Part shown: positions 7,822-14,944 of the stretch, one piece after another
How positions within the stretch are numbered: position 1 is the stretch's first letter
Layout: every line of letters begins with the position of its first letter
From: JBKPRX01 sp046734795
GTDB lineage: Bacteria > Actinomycetota > Thermoleophilia > Gaiellales > Gaiellaceae
NCBI GenBank assembly: GCA_046734795.1
Contig: JBKPRX010000022.1
Span: 1 to 27,281, forward strand
Direction: 5' to 3'
DNA length: 27,281 nt
Made by a program: the position numbers and the translations under genes
The notes under the pieces: generated by a model
The model's input: only the letters and a program-made list of their open reading frames with translations
Database searches by the model: none
What the model was told of the DNA's origin: nothing

Positions 7822-8294
7822 GCGTCGGTCCGTCCCGCCTCGTGTGCGCTCTCGCGGAGCTCGTCCTCGAGCTCGCGCTCCCGTCTCGCCGCCGCCTCCT
7901 TCCCGGCCTCAACCGCACTTCGCCAGCTGCGCTGCGTCTTGAAGTCAGCGGCGCCGTGCGACACACCGGCCGCAAAGCCGGACAGCTTCTGGACCGGACG
8001 CGTCACCGCAAAGCTCACTGCGCGAACAGCGGTATCGACGCTTTCCACGGCGTCGACGGCGCTGTCCGTCATCTGGTCGACCTTGTCGAGCTGGTCGTTG
8101 ACGCGATCCACGCTGCCCCCGATCTTGTTGATAACCGGCAGAACTTCACGTTCCGCTCCCGTTACGAACGAAGAAAGGCGCCGAACGGTTTCGCTCAGGC
8201 GGACAAAGACCCAGGCCAGCGAAAGGCCGATCGCGACCAGGAACACGGCCAGCGCAACCCGCCAGAGATCCCCTGAGGAGAAGGCGATGAGCAC
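7818..8294 (-). CDS. DUF948-like single-pass membrane protein
   Basis: A 158-residue protein with one N-terminal transmembrane helix (about 10-31, WRVALAVFLVAIGLSLAWVFV), a long helical region rich in V/D/S heptads (VDRVNDQLDKVDQMTDSAVDAV), and a charged C-terminus (EAAARRERELEDELRE). The pattern fits the DUF948/YtxG-type general-stress membrane proteins. The GTG start at 8294 lies 9 nt after the mnmA stop. A TAGGAT hexamer built partly from that stop codon precedes it by 6 nt, so it may have its own leaderless promoter. Its stop overlaps the anti-sigma start, placing it at the head of the stress-sigma operon. Function unknown. Confidence 0.75.
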   Translation of the reverse strand: MLIAFSSGDLWRVALAVFLVAIGLSLAWVFVRLSETVRRLSSFVTGAEREVLPVINKIGGSVDRVNDQLDKVDQMTDSAVDAVESVDTAVRAVSFAVTRPVQKLSGFAAGVSHGAADFKTQRSWRSAVEAGKEAAARRERELEDELRESAHEAGRTDA

Positions 8295-8300
8295 GTGGGG

Positions 8301-8306
8301 ATCCTA
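8301..8306 (-). promoter_or_regulatory. -10-like TAGGAT before the stress-sigma operon
   Basis: TAGGAT is followed by 6 nt (ccccac) and the GTG at 8294. The TAG of the hexamer is also the stop codon of mnmA. It follows the same TANNNT-N6-start rule as other promoters in this window, so an internal leaderless promoter is plausible. Confidence 0.4.
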
Positions 8307-9563
8307 GTGATCGGCGACGGATGACACGATTCCACAGCCGACAACGGAGTCGCCCTCGTACAGAACGGCCGCCTGGCCGGCTGCGACGCCGTACGCGGGC
8401 TCGTTCAGCTCGAGCTCGAACCCGTCGGGACGCCCACTCACGTCGGCTGCGACCGCAGGCGATCGGTAGCGCAGCTTGACCGAAGCGCGCGTCGTCGCCA
8501 CGTAGAGCCGGCCTGCCGCCTGCACGCGCGTCTTTCCGAGTGAGGCGTGCGGTCCGACGACGACGGTGTTCGTCGCTGCATCGGCGCTCAAGGTGTAGAA
8601 CGGTGTGCCGCCCGCGACTCGCAGACCCTTGCGCTGCCCCGGAGTGAACTGCCAGTACCCGGAATGGCGTCCGAGCTCGCGGCCTGCTTCGTCGACGATC
8701 GGTCCATCGCTCGCGTGGAGTCCGTGGCGGTGCAAGAAGCTCCGGTAGTCGTCTCCGGCGAGAAAGCACGCTTCCTGACTCTCACGCCGTTTCGCGACGG
8801 CGAGCCCGGCGGCGGCTGCTTCGGCGCGCGTCTCCTCTTTTGTCTGGTCGCCGAGCGGAAACCAGAGTCGCTCGAGCAATGCAGGATCGACCGCCGCGAG
8901 CATGTACGACTGGTCCTTGTCGGGATCAGCTGCGCGGGCGAGCAAGAGCCGCCGTTTGTGCATGCGCGTACATGCGTAGTGCCCGGTGGCGAGCCGCTCC
9001 GCTCCCGCGCGAGCGGCGAATGCCAGCAGCTCGTCGAACCGGAAGCTGCCGTTGCAGCGGATGCACGGGTTCGGCGTTTCCCCCGCTGCATAGCCGCGGA
9101 CGAAGTCGCCGACGACGACGCGGCGAAAGTCCTCGCGCCGATCGAGCGTCACATGCGGGAGACCGAGGGAATGGCACGTCGCGCGCGCGGCGAGCACCGC
9201 TTCCGGCGAGCAGCACGCGCGCTCGGAGTTTGGCCCGTCGGGATCGAGCCAGAGACGCAGCGTCACGCCGATCGCGTGCGGGCCTCCGCGCAGAAGCGCA
9301 ACTGCGCTGTCGACGCCGCCGCTCATCGCAACCGCGACGCGTCCGGCAGCAGGCGACGCGCGGAAGACCGGTCCGAGTGCGTTTGCGAGCGCGTCGACGG
9401 CAAGAGTCTCGCCACCGACCGCGGCAGCCTCGAGCAACGTCAGACCGGCGAGCGGCCGTTCGAGCCCGTCGCCGTCGGCATCGACGATGCGATCGCCGTC
9501 GATCCGCAGCCGCACGGACGCCCACTCATCGCCCCTTGTGGAATCGCCGAAGGCCTCGATCAT
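8304..9563 (-). CDS. mnmA: tRNA 2-thiouridylase MnmA with an N-terminal NifU/IscU-like extension
   Basis: MnmA makes 2-thiouridine at wobble position 34 of Lys, Glu and Gln tRNAs. Residues 73-419 contain the full enzyme: PP-loop SGGVDS (81-86), ACCS (116-119), NPCIRCN with catalytic Cys170, TGHYA, DKDQSYML, PLGDQTKEETR, and the second catalytic cysteine in ACFLAG (Cys266). Residues 1-66 are additional and resemble the start of a NifU/IscU scaffold (RGDEW, LRIDGDRIVDAD, LEAAAVGGETL) but lack all three cluster cysteines. The ATG at 9563 is chosen because it begins this domain with MIEAFGDS. The frame stays open farther upstream but crosses a terminator hairpin there. Sulfur probably comes from a cysteine desulfurase encoded elsewhere. 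Confidence 0.9.
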   Translation of the reverse strand: MIEAFGDSTRGDEWASVRLRIDGDRIVDADGDGLERPLAGLTLLEAAAVGGETLAVDALANALGPVFRASPAAGRVAVAMSGGVDSAVALLRGGPHAIGVTLRLWLDPDGPNSERACCSPEAVLAARATCHSLGLPHVTLDRREDFRRVVVGDFVRGYAAGETPNPCIRCNGSFRFDELLAFAARAGAERLATGHYACTRMHKRRLLLARAADPDKDQSYMLAAVDPALLERLWFPLGDQTKEETRAEAAAAGLAVAKRRESQEACFLAGDDYRSFLHRHGLHASDGPIVDEAGRELGRHSGYWQFTPGQRKGLRVAGGTPFYTLSADAATNTVVVGPHASLGKTRVQAAGRLYVATTRASVKLRYRSPAVAADVSGRPDGFELELNEPAYGVAAGQAAVLYEGDSVVGCGIVSSVADH

Positions 9564-9569
9564 CCGGCC

Positions 9570-9575
9570 ACCGTA
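9570..9575 (-). promoter_or_regulatory. mnmA: -10-like TACGGT before mnmA
   Basis: TACGGT is followed by 6 nt (ggccgg) and the mnmA ATG. It lies just downstream of the terminator hairpin at 9595-9614, so mnmA may be separately transcribed and leaderless. The match to consensus is weak (T, A and final T only). Confidence 0.3.
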
Positions 9576-9594
9576 GCGAGAGCGAAAAGCAAGA

Positions 9595-9614
9595 GAGGGA
9601 GCCGAAGCTCCCTC
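9595..9614 (-). terminator. Strong hairpin with T-rich tail (terminator or attenuator)
   Basis: On the minus strand a perfect 8-bp GC-rich stem (GAGGGAGC / GCTCCCTC) closes a TTCG tetraloop and is followed by TCTTGCTTTT. This is the geometry of an intrinsic terminator. It lies downstream of the RlpA-like operon and 31 nt before mnmA, so it either ends the upstream transcript or attenuates mnmA. On the plus strand no T-run follows. Confidence 0.7.
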
Positions 9615-9717
9615 CCCTGGCCCCACCCTGCCGTATTCCGAGCCTTTGCGAACCTGGTAAACCAGGTGGGTGCCGAGCCGACCGCTGGCAACGCCTTGGC
9701 CGGACACATGCTCCCTT

Positions 9718-9740
9718 TTTGTAGACGTTGGTTCTACAAA
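9718..9740. repeat. Perfect inverted repeat TTTGTAGA-N7-TCTACAAA
   Basis: Eight-base perfect arms with a 7-nt centre (CGTTGGT on the plus strand). The arms are AT-rich, unlike the surrounding GC-rich DNA. It could be an operator for a dimeric repressor or the 5' hairpin of the RNA proposed here. Outer CTCC and GGAG tracts can extend the stem past a short bulge. Confidence 0.6.
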
Positions 9741-9785
9741 GGAGACCCGGAGCACGAACAGGGTCGAGTGATTGCAGTGTAGTGA

Positions 9786-10187
9786 CTACCGCGCGAAACG
9801 CCAGCGGATCTGCCGCGTGCCGACGAGGCCGAGCTGCCGCGCGAGCGCAACGGTGACGTCGAACTCGCGACCCGGCACGCGTGGGCCGCGGTCGACGACT
9901 TGCGTGAGCGCTTCCTTCCCCTGGTATTCGACGTACACCTTCACCCCGCACGGAAGTGACGGATGCGCGACGCCGCGGGTGCGCGGGCCGATGAGCGCGC
10001 CGCACGCGCCGCGCTTCGGCGCAGACGAGGGAAGGTACGGCGCGGCGAGCGCCGCGTACCACGGCCCGACCGGCTGAGGCAGCGTCTCTTTCTTTCCGTC
10101 GCGCGTCGTCAATGCGAGCGCGATCGCCACTGCGACGAGCGCGACACCGAGAAGCGCAGCGGCGCGCAACCCCCACGAGCTCGGCAT
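9786..10187 (-). CDS. RlpA-like double-psi beta-barrel protein (secreted or membrane-anchored)
   Basis: A 133-residue protein with an N-terminal hydrophobic segment (about 6-27, signal peptide or anchor) and a double-psi beta-barrel of the RlpA/expansin type. The barrel shows ACGALIG, TRGVAHPSLPCGVKV, VVDRGPRVPGREFDVT and an A-x-x-L-G motif. RlpA relatives bind or cleave denuded glycan strands at the septum; here only the fold and the conserved Asp/Arg-Gly-Pro turn support this. The two cysteines (ACGA and LPCG) could form a disulfide. The ATG at 10187 overlaps the preceding stop (TGATG). It is the last gene of the run from the MBL hydrolase through hisS and aspS, followed by the 222-bp gap. 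Confidence 0.8.
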   Translation of the reverse strand: MPSSWGLRAAALLGVALVAVAIALALTTRDGKKETLPQPVGPWYAALAAPYLPSSAPKRGACGALIGPRTRGVAHPSLPCGVKVYVEYQGKEALTQVVDRGPRVPGREFDVTVALARQLGLVGTRQIRWRFAR

Positions 10188-10960
10188 CAGCCGGTCGTGA
10201 CGAGGTCGCCGAACGACTCGCGCACGAGTCCGTCGAAGTCGATCGGAAGCTCGCCGTCGGCGCTCGCAAACTCGCGGAGGTACACGAGGAGATACGCGCG
10301 CTCCTCGTCTCGGAACGAGTCGCGCCCGGCGTCCGCCCGCGAGAGCCGTTCGAGATCCCACAGATTCCACGCGCGCGGTCCACGCATCGGCAACTGCACG
10401 ACGGTCGGATCGACCGGCGTCTCGGCGCCGATCTCGACGGCAGGGTCCGGCTCCGGTGGCTCGGCAACCGCGACCGGTGTCGGGACGGCGACGAGCGGCG
10501 GAAAGATGGGCTCGACCGGAGCCGCGGGAGCGACGTCGGGAACGCCGTCTGTCTCAGCGACCGGCACGGGCTCCGGCTCGACCGGCTGCTCGGGCTCCGT
10601 CTCCACGGGCTGGTCGGGCTCCGCGACAGACGTCTCGGCCGCCTCGGCGGCAGCCGGGCTTGGACTAGGCGTGACGACGCGCACGTGCTCGGGCTGCTGG
10701 ACGGCAGGTTCGGTCGGCGGCTGGGTCCCCGGCGGTGCGGGCGACGAGGCCGCCGCCTTGGCGGCTTCGGCGGACCTGAGTCGCCGCGAGATGAACCATT
10801 CTGCGCCCGCGACGAGCAGGTACGTCGGCAGCATCACCACGATCACACGACCGATCGTCGGGTCGTTGAGCGCGATCGCAACCGCCGCGGCGACGATCAC
10901 CGCTGCTTCGAGCGCAAGCCGGACGGCGGTCCTGCTCAGGATCCCGCCGGGACGCAACAT
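10187..10960 (-). CDS. Proline-rich membrane protein of unknown function
   Basis: A 257-residue protein with two predicted transmembrane helices near the N-terminus (about 12-31 and 37-56). A long Pro/Ala/Glu/Val-rich linker follows (about 65-185, many PEPV and PVAE units). The compact C-terminal segment looks conserved (RAWNLWDLERLSR, ERAYLLVYLREFAS, LPIDFDGLVRESFG). The linker probably spans space between the membrane and a folded tail. It lies 9 nt after the coiled-coil gene and overlaps the RlpA-like gene (TGATG), which suggests an envelope or division-related group. I do not recognise the family, and no function is claimed. Confidence 0.75.
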   Translation of the reverse strand: MLRPGGILSRTAVRLALEAAVIVAAAVAIALNDPTIGRVIVVMLPTYLLVAGAEWFISRRLRSAEAAKAAASSPAPPGTQPPTEPAVQQPEHVRVVTPSPSPAAAEAAETSVAEPDQPVETEPEQPVEPEPVPVAETDGVPDVAPAAPVEPIFPPLVAVPTPVAVAEPPEPDPAVEIGAETPVDPTVVQLPMRGPRAWNLWDLERLSRADAGRDSFRDEERAYLLVYLREFASADGELPIDFDGLVRESFGDLVTTG

Positions 10961-10969
10961 GACGCAAGA

Positions 10970-11899
10970 CTACTGCGGTGGCTGCGGCTGCTCCTCCGCA
11001 GGTGCCTCGTCGGGCGCTGCGGATGGAGCGGGCGAAGGTGCCGGCGTGTCGCTCGGTTGCGGAGCGACAGGTGCCTCGGTCGGTGCGGGCGACTGCGTCG
11101 CTGCGACGGCTGCCGCGGGCCTCGCCGCCGGCGCCGTCCCCGCCGGCGTCGTTGCGACGCGCGATGCCTCGGCAGCCTGCTCGGCCGCTCGCATGATCGA
11201 CTCGGCAACCTCGCCGATCGCCTCTTGGCCGAGACCGGCCGCGGCGAGCAGCTGCTCTGCGCCGTGCTGTGCGCGAGCGAGAACCGTCGAGGCCTGTGCG
11301 CGCGCCCACTCGAGCGTCTGCTCGACCTCGGCACGTGCTGCGTTCGTGAGCTCGGTCGCCTGGTGGCGTGCCTGCTCGAGGAGCCGCGTCGAGCGAGCCT
11401 CAGCCTCGCGGAGCTCCTGCGCGACCTCGCGCTCGGCGTTCGAGCGCAGCTCGCGAACTTCGTTGCGCGCCGCAGTGAGCATCTCGGAGCGTTGGCGCTC
11501 GCTCTCCTGGCGGTAGCGCTCGAGCTCGGCCTCGCGCTCCTGGAGCGTGCGCTGGCGGCCGCGAACTTCCTCTTCGGTCTTCGCGAGCTGGGCTGCGGAT
11601 GCGTTTTGCGCGTCGCGCTCGATCGTGTCGGCAAACTCTGCGGCAGCGCGGATGAGGTGCAGCGCGTCCATCCGCACTGCGTGGCCCGTCGGCTCGACCT
11701 GCGCGCCAGCGCGCTGGCTTGCGGCCTGGAGCACCCGAAGCTGCGCCTGCATCTGCGCCGTGTGCCGGCGGAAGGCGTCGAACGCCTCACGGACGCGCTC
11801 GGGATCGAGTCCATCACCGGCGCGCGGGATGTCCTCCAGGCGCGGCAGCGCCGTCAAGCTATTCGCCAGAGATACCCGTCCCGGACCCTCGGTTGCCAT
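10970..11899 (-). CDS. DivIVA-like coiled-coil protein with Pro/Ala-rich tail
   Basis: A 309-residue protein. After about 90 residues that include a short DPERVREAFDAF helix comes a long coiled coil (about 95-235) rich in E, R, A and Q heptads (EEEVRGRQRTLQEREAELERY, AREEV-type repeats). The tail of about 70 residues is Ala/Pro-rich (APSPAPSAAP and similar). Size and layout recall DivIVA/Wag31-type polar scaffold or ATP-synthase-b-like coiled coils, but the N-terminal DivIVA lipid-binding motif is not clear. The start at 11899 is decided by a strong GAGGAGG ribosome binding site 8 nt upstream; an ATG 21 nt earlier has none. It follows aspS by 88 nt. Confidence 0.75.
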   Translation of the reverse strand: MATEGPGRVSLANSLTALPRLEDIPRAGDGLDPERVREAFDAFRRHTAQMQAQLRVLQAASQRAGAQVEPTGHAVRMDALHLIRAAAEFADTIERDAQNASAAQLAKTEEEVRGRQRTLQEREAELERYRQESERQRSEMLTAARNEVRELRSNAEREVAQELREAEARSTRLLEQARHQATELTNAARAEVEQTLEWARAQASTVLARAQHGAEQLLAAAGLGQEAIGEVAESIMRAAEQAAEASRVATTPAGTAPAARPAAAVAATQSPAPTEAPVAPQPSDTPAPSPAPSAAPDEAPAEEQPQPPQ

Positions 11900-11907
11900 C
11901 GAACCCG

Positions 11908-11914
11908 CCTCCTC
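11908..11914 (-). promoter_or_regulatory. Strong ribosome binding site GAGGAGG for the coiled-coil gene
   Basis: GAGGAGG sits 8 nt before the ATG at 11899 and decides that start against the upstream ATG at 11920. It is one of the few clear Shine-Dalgarno sites in this window, where many other genes look leaderless or overlap their upstream neighbour. Confidence 0.7.
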
Positions 11915-11987
11915 GTTCATTGCTGCGGCAGAAGAAGTATGCCCCTTCCATCGGCCAAATCGGGGGGCCCCATTAGGTCAAGTCGGA

Positions 11988-13727
11988 TTACTCGGAATCC
12001 ACTTCGACGCGGAGGCCGAGTTCCTGCAACACCGCAGCCGGCATCGGCGTCGGCGCCCCCGTGAGCGGGTCGGTCCCGCTCGACACCTTTGGGAACGCGG
12101 TCACCTGGCGGATATCCGGCTCGCCCGCGATCAGCGCGACGTACCGGTCGATCCCGAGCGCGAAGCCGCCGTGCGGCGGCGCGCCCATCTTCAGAGCGTC
12201 GAGGAAGAAGCCGAACTTCGCCTGCTGCTCGTCCTCGCTCATGCCCATCGCGCTGAAGATCGCAGCCTGGAGGGCGGAGTCGTGGATGCGGATCGAGCCG
12301 GAGCCGAGCTCCCAGCCGTTCCAGACGAGGTCGTAGTGCTGACTCTGCGCCTTGTCCGGGTCGGTCTCGACGAGCTGCTCCTGCCCGTCCAACGGCGCGG
12401 TGAACGGGTGGTGCATGAAGGTCCGATTGCCGGTGTCTTCGTCGCGCTTGAAGAGCGGGAAGTCGAGGATCCACAGGAGCGCGTCCTGCGTCACGTCTGC
12501 GAGCTCGAGCTCGCGCTCGAGGTGCGTGCGCAGTCCGCCGAGCACGCGTTCGACGCTCGCTTCCTCGTCGGCTGCGAAGAGGACCGTGGAACCCGGATCC
12601 GCGCGGAACGCGTCGAGCTCGGCGCCCGAGAGGAACTTCGCAATCGGCGAGCGCACTTCTCCGGTGTCGTCGACGACGAGATAGGCGAGGCCCTTCGCAC
12701 CCCACTCCTTCGCGATCTCCTCGAGCCGCGCGAGCTCGGCACGTGAGAAGGCGCGCGGCGCGACGATGAACCGCACGACCGGCGCGTTCGCGAACACACC
12801 GAACTGCGACGTGCGGGTGACCTCAGTCGCGTCGACGATCTCGAGCCCGAAGCGGACGTCCGGCTTGTCGGTCCCGTAGCGCGCCATCGACTCGGCGTAC
12901 GACAGGCGGGGAAACGGACGCAGCGGTGGTTCTCGCCCCGCGGCCTCGAAGGACGCGACGACGCACGCCTCGAGCACGCCGAGCACGTCTTCGCGCTCGA
13001 CGAACGCCATCTCGAGATCGAGCTGGCGGAACTCGAATTGACGATCGGCGCGGAGATCCTCGTCGCGCCAGCACGTCGCGATCTGGTAGTAGCGATCGAG
13101 ACCGCCGACCATGCACAGCTGCTTGAAGAGCTGCGGCGACTGCGCGAGCGCGAAGAACTTCCCCGGCTGCAACCGCACGGGAACGAGGAAGTCGCGCGCG
13201 CCCTCCGGAGTGCCCTTCGTCATGCTCGGCGTCCAGACGTCGACGAAGCCGAGCTCGTCCATCGTTCGCCGGATCGAGCCGACGACGACGTGCGAGACGC
13301 GAAGGTTTCGCTGCATGCGCGGCGTGCGCATGTCGAGATAGCGGTAGCGGAGTCGCAGGTTCTCGTCGACGTTCTCCTCGTCGATCTGGAAAGGCAGCGG
13401 CTCCGAGCGCGAGAGGATGCGCAGCGTCTCGACGCTGAGCTCGATCTCCCCGGTCGGAAGGTTCGGATTGACGGCGTCGGGCGCGCGCGCGACGACTTCG
13501 CCTTCGGCTTGCACGACAAACTCGTTCCGCAGATCGTGCGCAACGTGCGCGGCTTCCGGCGCGAGCTCCGGATTGACGACGAGCTGCGCCTTGCCCGTGT
13601 GGTCCCGCAAGTCGACGAACACGAGGCCCCCGTGGTCACGACGCGTATCGACCCAGCCGGAGAGCGTCACGCGATCGCCGACGTTGGTTGCCCGGAGCTC
13701 GCCGCAATGGTGCGTCCGCCAGCTCAT
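11988..13727 (-). CDS. aspS: Aspartyl-tRNA synthetase (possibly non-discriminating, Asp/Asn)
   Basis: Class II synthetase of bacterial type, 579 residues. It has an N-terminal OB-fold anticodon-binding domain (1-105, with WVDTRRDHGGLVFVDLRD), catalytic motif 1, motif 2 with RDEDLRADRQFEFRQLDLEMAF, the bacterial GAD insertion (about 285-415), and motif 3 with GGFALGIDR. Position 32 is His, as in Asp-tRNA synthetases reported to charge both tRNA-Asp and tRNA-Asn; discriminating enzymes such as that of E. coli have Leu. If so, the cell would use GatCAB to finish Asn-tRNA, but no gat genes are in this window. The start overlaps the hisS stop (ATGA). Confidence 0.95.
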   Translation of the reverse strand: MSWRTHHCGELRATNVGDRVTLSGWVDTRRDHGGLVFVDLRDHTGKAQLVVNPELAPEAAHVAHDLRNEFVVQAEGEVVARAPDAVNPNLPTGEIELSVETLRILSRSEPLPFQIDEENVDENLRLRYRYLDMRTPRMQRNLRVSHVVVGSIRRTMDELGFVDVWTPSMTKGTPEGARDFLVPVRLQPGKFFALAQSPQLFKQLCMVGGLDRYYQIATCWRDEDLRADRQFEFRQLDLEMAFVEREDVLGVLEACVVASFEAAGREPPLRPFPRLSYAESMARYGTDKPDVRFGLEIVDATEVTRTSQFGVFANAPVVRFIVAPRAFSRAELARLEEIAKEWGAKGLAYLVVDDTGEVRSPIAKFLSGAELDAFRADPGSTVLFAADEEASVERVLGGLRTHLERELELADVTQDALLWILDFPLFKRDEDTGNRTFMHHPFTAPLDGQEQLVETDPDKAQSQHYDLVWNGWELGSGSIRIHDSALQAAIFSAMGMSEDEQQAKFGFFLDALKMGAPPHGGFALGIDRYVALIAGEPDIRQVTAFPKVSSGTDPLTGAPTPMPAAVLQELGLRVEVDSE

Positions 13728-14944
13728 ACGAGCTCCTCGAGCGTCTGCGCCGTGCGGTCCTGCTCGCCGCGGCGCCGCAGCGTCCAGCCCTCGTCGTTGC
13801 GAACGAGAATCGCCTCCGCACGTTTCTGTCCGTGCGTGAGCTGGCCCTTGAGCGAGCGGCCCGCGTAGTCGGCGTCTGCGGCGAGACCTCGCGCGCGCAG
13901 CTCGCGAAGCGCCGCGGCGACTTCGGGCCCGCGGTCGCCGTCGACCGCAATCCAGTAGTCGAGCTGCGGCTCCTCGCCGGTCACGCCTTCGCGTTCGAGC
14001 GCGAGGATCAGCCGCTCGATCCCCGCGCCGAAGCCGACGCCGGGCGCGGCCGGTCCGCCGATTTCTTCGACGAGGCCGTCGTAGCGTCCGCCGCCGGAGA
14101 TCGTGCCTGCCTGACCCGTCTCGTCCGGGCCGACGAACTCCCAGGCGGTGCGCGTGTAGTAGTCGAGGCCGCGCACGAGGGTCGGCGTGATCGTGTACGG
14201 AACGCCATAGAGGTCGAGCTGTGCGCGCACGGTCTCGAAGTGCGCAGCGCAGGCATCGCAGAGCGCGTCACCGATCTTCGGCGCGTCTTCGAGGGCGGCC
14301 AGCACCGTCGGGTTCTTGACGTCGAAGACGCGCAGCGGATTCGTCGCACGCTTCTGCTTCGCGTCGTCGTCGAGGACGTCGTCGTGCTCGTCGAGCCACG
14401 CGACGAGCTTCTCGACGTATGCCGGGCGGCAGCTCGCGTCGCCGATCGAGTTCAACTGGAGCTCGAACTGCGTGATGCCGAGGTTCCGTAGCAGCGAGTC
14501 GTAGAGCTGGATCACCTCCGCGTCGAGCGCCGGATCGTCCGAGCCGATCGCCTCGACCGACAGCTGCCAGTGCTCGCGGTAGCGGCCCTTCTGCGGCGCC
14601 GCATAGCGATACATGGTCGCGATCGTGTAGAGCTTCGCCGGCTGCGGTTCGCGATGCATGCCGTGTTGCACGTACGCGCGACAGATCGGCGCCGTTCCTT
14701 CCGGACGCAGCGTCAGCGAGCGGTCGCTTCGATCGGCGAACGTGTACATCTCCTTCTGCACGATGTCGGACCCCTCGCCCGAGGTGCGGCTGAAGAGCTC
14801 GGTGTCCTCGAACACCGGCGTCTGGATGCGGCGGTAGCCGTACAGCGCGCACAGTCGTTCCATCTCGGCCGTCACGCGCCGCCAGAGCGGCTGGTCGGAC
14901 GGGAGGATGTCGTGCGTTCCTCGCGGCGCTTCGATCTTGCTCAC
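13724..14944 (-). CDS. hisS: Histidyl-tRNA synthetase
   Basis: Class II synthetase, 406 residues. Motif 1 region is IQTPVFEDTELFSR, followed by TLRPEGTAPICRAYV and motif 2 with MYRYAAPQKGRYREHWQL. The histidine-specific LVRGLDYYTRTAWEF and motif 3 SGGGRYDGL ... GVGFGAGIERL come next, then the C-terminal anticodon domain (about 315-406). In motif 2 the usual Phe-His-Gln is EHWQ, a small change in a well-conserved place. The GTG start at 14944 is chosen because it overlaps the upstream stop as GTGA and gives the family N-terminus SKIEAPRGTHD. Its stop overlaps the aspS start; hisS-aspS pairing is common in Gram-positive bacteria. Confidence 0.95.
   Translation of the reverse strand: MSKIEAPRGTHDILPSDQPLWRRVTAEMERLCALYGYRRIQTPVFEDTELFSRTSGEGSDIVQKEMYTFADRSDRSLTLRPEGTAPICRAYVQHGMHREPQPAKLYTIATMYRYAAPQKGRYREHWQLSVEAIGSDDPALDAEVIQLYDSLLRNLGITQFELQLNSIGDASCRPAYVEKLVAWLDEHDDVLDDDAKQKRATNPLRVFDVKNPTVLAALEDAPKIGDALCDACAAHFETVRAQLDLYGVPYTITPTLVRGLDYYTRTAWEFVGPDETGQAGTISGGGRYDGLVEEIGGPAAPGVGFGAGIERLILALEREGVTGEEPQLDYWIAVDGDRGPEVAAALRELRARGLAADADYAGRSLKGQLTHGQKRAEAILVRNDEGWTLRRRGEQDRTAQTLEELV

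Larger units (their letters stand above)
9588..9750 (-). ncRNA. Candidate structured non-coding RNA or leader upstream of mnmA
   Basis: About 160 nt of the 222-bp gap between the RlpA-like gene and mnmA. On the minus strand it could begin with a hairpin (8-bp perfect stem at 9718-9740, extended by a CTCC/GGAG pairing). It continues with a CCTGG-TTTA-CCAGG hairpin (9652-9665) inside a CCCACC/GGGTGG pairing, and ends in the terminator hairpin. I do not recognise a known class: T-box, TPP, SRP and c-di-GMP cores were compared by eye and rejected. It could equally be a long 3' UTR of the upstream operon. Confidence 0.3.

Noticed and set aside
9588..9720. Known RNA classes for the mnmA upstream region (T-box, TPP, SRP/4.5S, c-di-GMP)
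   Set aside because: Short chance matches only (AGGGTGG, CCTTTG..GAACCTG on the other strand, GTTTACCAGGT); the diagnostic partner motifs of each class are missing.
9564..9755. Upstream extension of mnmA to 9755
   Set aside because: The frame is open, but it crosses the terminator hairpin and encodes no recognisable sequence; the domain clearly begins at MIEAFGDS.
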